DNA of 64,000 nt, from the NCBI RefSeq assembly GCF_040545335.1, contig NZ_JBEPLU010000002.1:124001-188000 (forward strand), read 5' to 3'. Each line of letters begins with the position of its first letter. The stretch's first letter is position 1. Positions 24,347 through 31,278 of this stretch are shown one piece after another. The DNA is from Phenylobacterium koreense (GTDB lineage: Bacteria; Pseudomonadota; Alphaproteobacteria; Caulobacterales; Caulobacteraceae). The notes under the pieces were generated by a model that saw only the letters and a program-made list of their open reading frames with translations, was not told where the DNA came from and did no database searches. The position numbers were made by a program, and so were the translations under genes.

Positions 24347-25156
24347 TCACTCCTCGTCGTTGGGGATGTTCAGCAGCACGCCGCAAGCCTTGCAGTGCAC
24401 GGCGTCGACGTCATGCCGGCGCAGGCCGCAGCTCGGGCAGGCGAAGCGGATCTTGTGCGGACGGAACAGCGTCTGGGCCAGCCGCACGAACAGCGTGATC
24501 CCGGCCAGCATGGTGACGATGGAGATGACCCGGCCCCAGGTCCCCGGCAGGGTAATGTCGCCGAAGCCGGTCGTCGTCAGGGTTGCGATGGTGAAGTAGA
24601 GCGCATCGATATAGCCGCTGATCCCCTCGGTGCGCGCGAAGCTCGTATAGACGAACCCCGTCATCACGAAGAGGAAGGTCAGCAGGTTGGCCACCGCGCG
24701 GATCACGTCCTCCCAGCGGGTCTCGTCATAGCGCCGCCCGACGGTGTCCCAGAAAAACTCCGAATGAATCAGGCTCCACAGGCGGATCACCCGCAGGAAG
24801 GCCAGGTTGAACAGCCAGAACGGGAAGATCAGGGTGAGCCAGACGAAGAGGTCGACCCAGGTCGTCGGGCGCTTGAGCCAACCGATCACGTTCGTGGTCG
24901 CCAGGGCCCGAGCCGAAAGATCCACGGTCAGGACCAGCGCCAGCAGATAGTCGATGAACAGGAAGACTGGCGTATCGCGCAGCAACGGGCCGGCGATGAA
25001 GAAGGCGATCATCACGAAGTCGATCGCGATCACCGCCAGGCGGAAGCGCAGGGACCTGTCCGAGCGCCCGTAGTAGAGCTCATGAAGCCGCGCGCGGATG
25101 CGCGGCGCCCGGCGGCGCTGATCGGGATCGGGAAGCGGCTGGGCCGGGGAGGTCAT
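24347..25156 (-). CDS. Voltage-gated-like potassium channel with C-terminal zinc ribbon
   Basis: This 269-residue protein has a basic N-terminus, then about four hydrophobic segments (residues 40-135) like a reduced voltage-sensor region, and an ion-channel pore module at about 165-230. The selectivity filter is T-T-T-G-F-G-D, a variant of T-V-G-Y-G-D, followed by the inner helix. The last 35 residues hold two CxxC pairs (C-P-S-C and C-K-A-C, 11 residues apart), a small zinc ribbon, in place of the usual RCK/TrkA-N domain. It probably conducts K+ across the inner membrane. The 34-residue membrane protein starts 3 bases after its stop. Confidence 0.82.
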   Translation of the reverse strand: MTSPAQPLPDPDQRRRAPRIRARLHELYYGRSDRSLRFRLAVIAIDFVMIAFFIAGPLLRDTPVFLFIDYLLALVLTVDLSARALATTNVIGWLKRPTTWVDLFVWLTLIFPFWLFNLAFLRVIRLWSLIHSEFFWDTVGRRYDETRWEDVIRAVANLLTFLFVMTGFVYTSFARTEGISGYIDALYFTIATLTTTGFGDITLPGTWGRVISIVTMLAGITLFVRLAQTLFRPHKIRFACPSCGLRRHDVDAVHCKACGVLLNIPNDEE

Positions 25157-25233
25157 CGCCCGATGCTATCGCGAACCTCGCGTGGCTGCACAGACTTCCC
25201 GCCAGAGCTAATCGCATCGTGCTCCAGGGTGGC

Positions 25234-27114
25234 TCAGGCGTCGTTGCGAACCGCTTCGTAGGCCTCGTTGGCTTCGAGCCATTCCAGTTCGGCGGCCTCG
25301 AGGGCGGCCTCCGCCGCCTCCCGGTCGCGGCCGAGTTGGGCGGCCTTGGCGGGATTTTCAGCGAACACCTTGGGATCGGTCAGCGCCTGGTCGATGCGGG
25401 CCAGGGCCTGGCTCGCGCGGGCGAGGGCGGCCTCGGCGGCTTCGGCCCGGCGGCGAACGGTCCCGGTCGGAGCCTTGGCGCGCGGGGCCGGCGCGGGCTT
25501 TGGCGGCGGAGCCTCTTCGCGGACCTGGGTCGGCGCCTTGCCGGCCTGCTTGGCGCGCTCGATGACGAAGCGGGCATAGTCGTCCATGTCGCCGTCGAAC
25601 GGCGCGATCGTCCCGTCTGAGGCCAACCACAGCCGGTCGGCCACCAGCTCCATCAGCGAGCGGTCGTGGGTGATCAGGATCACCGCGCCCTCGTAGTCGT
25701 TCAACGCGTCCAGCAGAGCACGGCGGCTGTCGATGTCGAGGTGGTTGGTCGGTTCGTCGAGGATCAGCAGATGCGGGGCGCTGGCCGCCACCAGATTGAG
25801 CAGCAGCCGCGCCCGCTCGCCGCCGGACAGGTTCGCGATCCGGGTCTCGACCTTCTCGTGTCCAAGGCCGTACTGCGCCAGGCGCGAGCGCCGGCTGGCC
25901 TCGGAGGCTTCCGGCATCTCGCGGCGGATGATGTCCAGCGGCGTCTCGTCCGGATCCAGCGCCTCGATCTGGTGCTGGTGGAACCAGCCCACCTTCAGCC
26001 GCGCCGAGCGCTTGAGGTCGCCGACCTGAGCGGGCAGGGCGTCGGCGACCAGCTTGGCGAAGGTCGACTTGCCCGCGCCGTTGACGCCCAGCAGGCCGAT
26101 GCGGTCGTCCAGGTCTAACCGCAGGTTCAGGTTCTTCAGGATCGGCGGCCCATCGCCATAGCCGGTCGAAACCCCTTCCAGCCGCACCAGCGGCGGAGCC
26201 AAAGGACGCTCGGGCGAAGGCAGGATGAAGGGCGCGGTGTGCTCGATGGCGACCGCGGAGACCGGCGGCAGCTTGGCCAGCATCTTCAGGCGCGACTGGG
26301 CCTGGGTCGCCTTGGACGCCTTCGCGCGGAAGCGGTCCACGAAGGATTGCAGGTGGGCGCGCTGCGCCTCGACCTTGGCCTTGGTGGCTTCCTGCAGCCG
26401 GGCCTTTTCCTCGCGCTGGCGCTCGAACTGGTTGTAGCCGCCGACATAGAGGGTCAGCTTGCCGTCGATCAGGTGCAGGATGTGGTCGCAGCTATTGTTC
26501 AGGATCTCGCGGTCGTGGCTGATGACCACCGCAGTGTGCGGGTATTTCTTCAGCCGGCTTTCCAGCCAGAGCGCGCCTTCCAGGTCCAGATAGTTGGTCG
26601 GTTCGTCGAGCAGCAGCAGGTCCGGCTCGGCGAAGAGGGCCGCGGCCAGGGCCACCCGCATCCGCCAGCCGCCGGAGAATTCGGCCATGGGCCGCGTCAG
26701 GTCGGCGTTCGAGAAGCCCAGCCCGGAGAGGATCTCGGCGGCGCGGCTGGGGGCGCGGTCGGCGCCGATCTCGGCCAGGCGTCCGTAGATGTCGCCCATG
26801 CGCTCGGGCGCGGCGGTCTCCAGCTCGTGAAGCAGGCTCGCGCGCTCCTCGTCGGCCGCCAGCACCGTGTCGATCAGCGGCACGGGCGTGGCCGGGTGCT
26901 CCTGGTCCACCGAGCCGATACGCGCCTGCTTGGGATAGCCGATCTCGCCGTCGCCGGCGTGCAGCTTGTCCAGTATGAGCTTGAACAGTGTCGACTTGCC
27001 GACGCCGTTGCGACCGACCAGCCCCACCTTTGCGCCCACGGGAACGCTCACGCTCGCATGGTCGAAGAAGCGGCGGCCCCAGGAGTCGAAGGTAAGGTCG
27101 TTGATCTGCAGCAT
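25234..27114 (-). CDS. ABC-F family ATP-binding protein (Uup/YheS-like)
   Basis: This 626-residue soluble protein has two ABC domains. Walker A: G-R-N-G-V-G-K-S-T and G-V-N-G-A-G-K-S-T. Signatures: E-F-S-G-G-W-R and N-L-S-G-G-E-R-A-R. Walker B: L-L-L-D-E-P-T-N-Y-L-D and L-I-L-D-E-P-T-N-H-L-D. A linker of about 80 residues rich in Arg, Lys and Gln separates them, as in ABC-F ribosome-binding factors. The C-terminus, about 550-620, is an Ala/Glu/Arg-rich coiled coil, a Uup/YheS-like trait. These proteins act on translating ribosomes or in DNA-related housekeeping and have no membrane domain. It is divergent from ndk. Confidence 0.93.
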   Translation of the reverse strand: MLQINDLTFDSWGRRFFDHASVSVPVGAKVGLVGRNGVGKSTLFKLILDKLHAGDGEIGYPKQARIGSVDQEHPATPVPLIDTVLAADEERASLLHELETAAPERMGDIYGRLAEIGADRAPSRAAEILSGLGFSNADLTRPMAEFSGGWRMRVALAAALFAEPDLLLLDEPTNYLDLEGALWLESRLKKYPHTAVVISHDREILNNSCDHILHLIDGKLTLYVGGYNQFERQREEKARLQEATKAKVEAQRAHLQSFVDRFRAKASKATQAQSRLKMLAKLPPVSAVAIEHTAPFILPSPERPLAPPLVRLEGVSTGYGDGPPILKNLNLRLDLDDRIGLLGVNGAGKSTFAKLVADALPAQVGDLKRSARLKVGWFHQHQIEALDPDETPLDIIRREMPEASEASRRSRLAQYGLGHEKVETRIANLSGGERARLLLNLVAASAPHLLILDEPTNHLDIDSRRALLDALNDYEGAVILITHDRSLMELVADRLWLASDGTIAPFDGDMDDYARFVIERAKQAGKAPTQVREEAPPPKPAPAPRAKAPTGTVRRRAEAAEAALARASQALARIDQALTDPKVFAENPAKAAQLGRDREAAEAALEAAELEWLEANEAYEAVRNDA

Positions 27115-27148
27115 GGCGGAGCGGGGCGTTTATCAGAGGTGACCGCGC

Positions 27149-27177
27149 TTGGCGATGTCACAAGCGGCCGCTATAAG
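27149..27177 (+). promoter_or_regulatory. Probable housekeeping promoter of ndk
   Basis: TTGGCG at 27149-27154 and TATAAG at 27172-27177 are separated by 17 bases. Read against the Caulobacter housekeeping consensus (TTGACGS, then 10-14 bases, then GCTANAWC), TTGGCGA and GCTATAAG fit with 14 bases between them and one mismatch in the -10. The ndk ATG lies 59 bases downstream of the -10. Confidence 0.6.
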
Positions 27178-27236
27178 CCGCGCACTCGCGCGGGGAGCCC
27201 CCTGCGCCTCCCCAACAATAAGACAAAGCCAGACAC

Positions 27237-27656
27237 ATGACCGAACGCACCTTCTCGATCATCAAGCCGGACGCCACCAAGCGGAACCTGACCGGCAAGG
27301 TCAACGCCGTGATCGAAGACGCCGGCCTGCGCATCGTCGCTCAGCGCCGCATCCAGATGAGCCAGGCTCAAGCCGAGAAGTTCTACGAAGTCCACAAGGA
27401 ACGCCCGTTCTTCGGCGAACTGGTCGAGTTCATGACCTCCGCCCCGGTCGTCGTTCAGGTGCTGGAAGGCGACAACGCCGTCGCCAAGTACCGTGAAGTC
27501 ATGGGCGCCACGAACCCGGAACAAGCCGCGGAAGGCACCATCCGCAAGCTGTTCGCCCTGTCGGTCGGCGAGAACTCCGTCCATGGCTCGGACAGCCTGG
27601 AAAACGCCAAGATCGAGATCGCTCAGTTCTTCACCGACGATCAGATCGTCGGCTGA
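27237..27656 (+). CDS. ndk: Nucleoside diphosphate kinase
   Basis: This 139-residue kinase passes the gamma phosphate of ATP to nucleoside diphosphates through a phosphohistidine. It has the full-length bacterial form: [10 protein letters not shown] at the start, R-P-F-F-G-E-L-V near residue 56, and the active-site His116 in N-S-V-H-G-S-D-S. It is flanked by the best promoter and the best terminator in this part of the window and is probably a single-gene unit. Codon choice looks more uniform than in its neighbours, as expected for an abundant enzyme. Confidence 0.97.
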   Translation: MTERTFSIIKPDATKRNLTGKVNAVIEDAGLRIVAQRRIQMSQAQAEKFYEVHKERPFFGELVEFMTSAPVVVQVLEGDNAVAKYREVMGATNPEQAAEGTIRKLFALSVGENSVHGSDSLENAKIEIAQFFTDDQIVG

Positions 27657-27681
27657 TCTCGCTCGCGAGTTCCTGCTTTCA

Positions 27682-27714
27682 GGCCCCGCTCGACACCGTC
27701 GGGCGGGGTCTTTT
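27682..27714 (+). terminator. Intrinsic terminator after ndk
   Basis: A 12-bp stem with two G-T wobbles (27682-27693 with 27699-27710) has a 5-base loop and is followed by TTTT, 26 bases after the ndk stop. It ends just before the stop of the convergent 64-codon gene. Confidence 0.88.
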
Positions 27715-27716
27715 AT

Positions 27717-27911
27717 TCAGCGGGGCCGGCTGATCTGACTGGGCCGCAGGTGCGGCGAGTGCAGGCGGTCGTAGGCGTCGGCGTTCTTCAGATGCAGCGC
27801 CGCGTCGAGCAACATCGTGCCGCGCAGGCCCGGTGGAGGCGGATCGGCGCTAAGCGCCCGCCAAAGATTCACCGCCTCCCGGTGTACGCGTTCGTTGCGA
27901 TCCATGTTCAT
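27717..27911 (-). CDS. Small conserved-looking protein, unknown function
   Basis: This 64-residue protein starts at the ATG at 27911, with an in-frame ATG two codons later. The sequence has no signal peptide or membrane helix. It reads as two amphipathic helices (R-E-A-V-N-L-W-R-A-L and M-L-L-D-A-A-L-H-L-K-N-A), then Y-D-R-L-H-S-P-H-L-R-P-S-Q-I, a motif-like, His/Arg-rich tail. It is convergent with ndk and shares its terminator region. A CtrA-box-like element lies 46 bases upstream of its start. I recognise no family; the structured helices make a chance frame unlikely. Confidence 0.55.
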   Translation of the reverse strand: MNMDRNERVHREAVNLWRALSADPPPPGLRGTMLLDAALHLKNADAYDRLHSPHLRPSQISRPR

Positions 27912-27956
27912 TCGCTTCGAACAACCAAGTTCAATCTAAGTTCCGCGCAGTTAGGA

Positions 27957-27971
27957 TTAACCGCAGGTAAA
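27957..27971. promoter_or_regulatory. CtrA-box-like motif in the divergent 27912-28110 region
   Basis: TTAA-N7-TAAA at 27957-27971 (TTTA-N7-TTAA on the other strand) matches the CtrA box at 7 of 8 fixed positions. It sits in the 199-base gap between the 64-codon gene and the acyl-CoA dehydrogenase, closer to the former (46 bases from its ATG). The gap holds no other feature I can support. Confidence 0.35.
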
Positions 27972-28110
27972 CATTCGCAACCTCGCGACTGCTTGGGCAA
28001 ACGATGGCGCACGAAAGCCACCGCCGTGATTCTGGCTTCGGCTGACGCTGCGGCATGCCTTTCGCCTGGTCCGCCTTTGCATTAGCTCCGGAGCGAGCAG
28101 GAGGACTGAG

Positions 28111-29268
28111 TTGACCAGCGGCCAGAGCTTTCCCGAGATCCGCGAGTCCGTGCGCAAGCTGTGCGCTCAGTTCCCGGGCGAATACTGGCGCGCCCTCGAT
28201 CGCGAGCGGACCTATCCGACAGAGTTCGTGAAGGCGCTGACCCAGGCGGGTTTCCTCTCCGTACTGATCCCGGAGGCCTATGGCGGTTCAGGGCTGGGGC
28301 TGGCCGCCGCGACGGCTGTCCTGGAGGAAATCCACCGGTCCGGCTGCAATGGCGGCGCCTGTCACGCCCAGATGTACACCATGGGCACGATCCTTCGGCA
28401 CGGCAGCGCCGCCCAGAAGGAGGCCTATCTCCCGAAGATCGCCAGCGGGGAGCTGCGGCTGCAGGCCTTCGGCGTCACCGAACCGACCGCCGGCACGGAC
28501 ACCACCCGCATCTCGACCTTCGCCCGGCGCGAGGGCGCCCACTATGTCGTCACCGGCCAGAAGCTGTGGATCAGCCGCGCCGAGCATTCCGACCTGATGG
28601 TGCTGCTCTGCCGTACGACGGCGCGCGAGGACGCGGCCAGGCCGTCTGACGGCATGAGCGTGCTGATCGTGGATTTGCGAGAGGCGGTCGAGAACGGCCT
28701 GACCATCCGGCCGGTCCGCACCATGCTGAACCACGCCACGACCGAGCTCTTCTTCGACGGGCTGAAGGTCCCGGCCGCCAACTTGGTGGGCGAGGAAGGC
28801 AAGGGCTTCAGATACATCCTCGACGGCATGAACGCCGAGCGCATCCTCATCGCCTCGGAGTGCGTCGGCGACGGACGGTTCTTCGTCGATCGCGCTAGCG
28901 CCTACGCCACCGGGCGGGAGGTGTTCGGCCGGCCGATCGGCCAGAACCAAGGCGTCCAGTTCCCCATCGCCCGCGCCCACGTGCAGGTCGTCGCCGCCTC
29001 GCTGATGGTCGATAAGGCGGCAGCCATGTTCGACGCTGGCGAGCCCTGCGGCACGGAGGCGAACATGGCCAAGATGCTGGCATCGGAGGCGTCCTGGTTC
29101 GCCGCGGACACCGCACTGCAGACCCATGGCGGCTTCGGCTTCGCCGAGGACTACGACATCGAGCGCAAATTCCGCGAAACGCGCCTCTACCAAGTCGCGC
29201 CGATCTCCACGAACCTGATCCTCAGCCATGTGGCGACGCATGTGCTGGGGATGCCGAAGTCGTTTTAG
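28111..29268 (+). CDS. Acyl-CoA dehydrogenase
   Basis: This 385-residue flavoenzyme introduces an alpha-beta double bond into an acyl-CoA and passes electrons to ETF. It starts with TTG at 28111, preceded by GAGGA. Family motifs are Y-G-G-S-G-L-G-L (N-domain), F-G-V-T-E-P-T-A-G-T-D-T-T (first signature), G-Q-K-L-W-I-S, Q-T-H-G-G-F-G-F-A-E-D-Y-D-I-E-R, and a final R-E-T-R-L-Y-Q-V-A-P. The usual catalytic glutamate position cannot be assigned with certainty by eye. It is the first gene of a three-gene acyl-CoA operon. Chain length or branching preference is unknown. Confidence 0.9.
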   Translation: MTSGQSFPEIRESVRKLCAQFPGEYWRALDRERTYPTEFVKALTQAGFLSVLIPEAYGGSGLGLAAATAVLEEIHRSGCNGGACHAQMYTMGTILRHGSAAQKEAYLPKIASGELRLQAFGVTEPTAGTDTTRISTFARREGAHYVVTGQKLWISRAEHSDLMVLLCRTTAREDAARPSDGMSVLIVDLREAVENGLTIRPVRTMLNHATTELFFDGLKVPAANLVGEEGKGFRYILDGMNAERILIASECVGDGRFFVDRASAYATGREVFGRPIGQNQGVQFPIARAHVQVVAASLMVDKAAAMFDAGEPCGTEANMAKMLASEASWFAADTALQTHGGFGFAEDYDIERKFRETRLYQVAPISTNLILSHVATHVLGMPKSF

Positions 29269-29281
29269 ACCGGGGCGTAGG

Positions 29282-30499
29282 ATGTACGACCTTCTCAAAG
29301 GCCTGCGCGTGGTCGAGGGCTCAGCCTTTGTCGCGGGGCCGACCTGCGGGCTCTATCTTGCGCAACTGGGCGCCGAGGTGATCCGGTTCGACAACATCGG
29401 CGGCGGGCCGGACTTCCGCCGCTGGCCGCTGAGCGAGAGCGGCGCCAGCCTCTATTGGGAAGGGCTCAACAAGGCCAAGAAATCGATCGCCATCGACCTG
29501 TCCCGCCCGGAAGGCCGCGAGCTGGCGGCTCGCTTGGCGGCGGCGCCGGGCGAGGAGGGCGGGGTCTTCGTGACCAACTTCCCGGTCGAGGGCTTCCTTT
29601 CCTACGAAAGGCTCAGCGCCTTGCGACCGGACCTGATCTGCGCGCGGGTCATGGGCTGGGCTGATGGCGGGCCGGCCGTCGACTACACCGTCAACAGCGC
29701 CGTCGGCGTGCCGATGCTGAACGGCTTCTCTGAAGAGGCGCGGCCGGTGAACAACGTCCTGCCGGCCTGGGACCTGCTCACGGGCGCCTATGCCGCCTTT
29801 GCGATCGTCTCGGCGCTGCATGCGCGCCAGCGGGACGGGAAGGGGCGCGAGATCCGCATCCCCCTCTCCGACATCGCCGGCTCGACCATGGCCAATCTCG
29901 GCTACCTGGCCGAAAGCTTGATGGGCCAGGACCGGCCGCGGATGGGCAATGACCTCTTCGGCGCCTTCGGCCGCGACTTCATGCTGAAGGGCGGCCAGCG
30001 CATCATGTTGGTGGCGATCACGCCTCGCCAGTGGAAGGGCCTGTTGCAGGTGCTGGAGATCGAGGCCGAGGTCGCGGCCCTGGAGGCGGAGCTGGGGGTC
30101 AGCTTCGCGACCGACGAGGGCCTGCGCTTCAACCATCGCGGCAGGCTCTTTCCGATCTTCGAGGCCGCCTTCGCCCGCAAGACACTGGACGAGCTGAAGC
30201 CGTCTTTCGACGCCGAGGGGGTATGCTGGGGGCCGTATCAGCCGATGAGCGCGGCGGCCCAGGATCCGCGCCTGATCAAGGGCAACCCGGTCTTCGCCGA
30301 CCTCACCCATCCCAGCGGCGCGACCTATCCGGCGGCCGGGTTCGCCGGGACAATCCCGCAAGAGATACGTGGGCCTGCCCGGCGGGCGGCCCGGCTCGGG
30401 GAACACACTGATGAGGTGCTCTCGCAGGTGCTCGGGCTGCCCGGCGCAGAGATCGCCCGCTTGCACGACGCAGGGATCGTTGCCGGCGCCAAGGAGTGA
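29282..30499 (+). CDS. CaiB/BaiF (class III) CoA-transferase, 2-methylfumaryl-CoA isomerase-like
   Basis: This 405-residue class III CoA-transferase is much closer in pattern to mesaconyl-CoA C1-C4 CoA transferase (2-methylfumaryl-CoA isomerase, Mct) of Chloroflexus than to generic CaiB proteins. Shared stretches include R-V-V-E-G-S-A-F-V-A-G-P, R-F-D-N-I-G-G-G, F-V-T-N-F-P-V-E-G-F-L-S-Y, V-D-Y-T-V-N, L-P-A-W-D, G-A-F-G-R-D-F, and L-G-E-H-T-D-E-V-L. Mct moves CoA within one molecule. The comparison is from memory and the substrate here is inference. It begins 13 bases after the dehydrogenase and ends overlapping the start region of the enoyl-CoA hydratase. Confidence 0.8.
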   Translation: MYDLLKGLRVVEGSAFVAGPTCGLYLAQLGAEVIRFDNIGGGPDFRRWPLSESGASLYWEGLNKAKKSIAIDLSRPEGRELAARLAAAPGEEGGVFVTNFPVEGFLSYERLSALRPDLICARVMGWADGGPAVDYTVNSAVGVPMLNGFSEEARPVNNVLPAWDLLTGAYAAFAIVSALHARQRDGKGREIRIPLSDIAGSTMANLGYLAESLMGQDRPRMGNDLFGAFGRDFMLKGGQRIMLVAITPRQWKGLLQVLEIEAEVAALEAELGVSFATDEGLRFNHRGRLFPIFEAAFARKTLDELKPSFDAEGVCWGPYQPMSAAAQDPRLIKGNPVFADLTHPSGATYPAAGFAGTIPQEIRGPARRAARLGEHTDEVLSQVLGLPGAEIARLHDAGIVAGAKE

Positions 30500-30501
30500 T
30501 G

Positions 30502-31278
30502 ATGAAGACCATCGAGATCAGCGAGCCTTCGCCCGGCGTCCGCGTCATTACCCTCAGCCGGCCTGACGCGGCCAACGCCCTGAACACCGCCATGGGCGAA
30601 GAACTGCTGGCCCTGTGGGGCGCCCTGGCCCAGGACCCCGCCGTCCGGGTGGCGGTTCTGACCGGAGCTGGCCGCTTCTTCTGCGCCGGCGCGGACCTGA
30701 AGGAACGCGACGGCATGTCCGACGAGGCCTGGTCGACGCAGCACGTCATGTTCGAGGCGATGATCCGCGCCCAGCTCGCCTGTCCGTTCCCGATCATCGC
30801 CGCCGTGAACGGCGCGGCCATGGGCGGGGGCTGCGAGATGGCGCTGGCCTGCGACTTCGCCTGGGCTGCGGCGGGGGCGAGGCTGGGACTGCCGGAGGTG
30901 GGGCTGGGCATCATCCCCGGACTCGGCGGCACCCAGTACGTGGTACGGGCGGCGGGCGAGCGGCGTGCGGCCGAACTGCTGATGTCGGGCCTGCCGATCG
31001 ATGCCGCCCAGGCGCTCGAATTCGGCCTGGTCAATCGGGTCATCGCCGCCGACGAGCTGATGCCGCAGGTGTTGGAGCGCGCCCACGTCATCGCCGGCAA
31101 GGCGCCGCTGTCGGTCAAGGCGCTGAAGAAGGTGGTCCGGGGCGGCGCCGAGCTGCCGTTGGCGGCGGCCATGGAGCTCGAGCTCACCGAATACAATCGC
31201 CTCTTCACGACGGCCGATCGCCGCGAAGGCGTGGCGGCCTTCAATCAGAAACGGACGGCGGTCTTCAAGGGGGCGTAG
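30502..31278 (+). CDS. Enoyl-CoA hydratase/isomerase family protein
   Basis: This 258-residue crotonase-fold protein starts at the ATG at 30502, chosen because AAGGAG at 30491-30496 is then 5 bases away; GTG at 30496 and ATG at 30499 are too close. The oxyanion-hole stretches are F-C-A-G-A-D-L-K and N-G-A-A-M-G-G-G-C-E. The position after L-P-E-V-G-L-G-I-I-P holds the second acidic catalytic region (P-E-V). It probably hydrates the enoyl-CoA made by the upstream dehydrogenase. The 3' end overlaps the convergent patatin gene by 14 bases. Confidence 0.9.
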   Translation: MKTIEISEPSPGVRVITLSRPDAANALNTAMGEELLALWGALAQDPAVRVAVLTGAGRFFCAGADLKERDGMSDEAWSTQHVMFEAMIRAQLACPFPIIAAVNGAAMGGGCEMALACDFAWAAAGARLGLPEVGLGIIPGLGGTQYVVRAAGERRAAELLMSGLPIDAAQALEFGLVNRVIAADELMPQVLERAHVIAGKAPLSVKALKKVVRGGAELPLAAAMELELTEYNRLFTTADRREGVAAFNQKRTAVFKGA

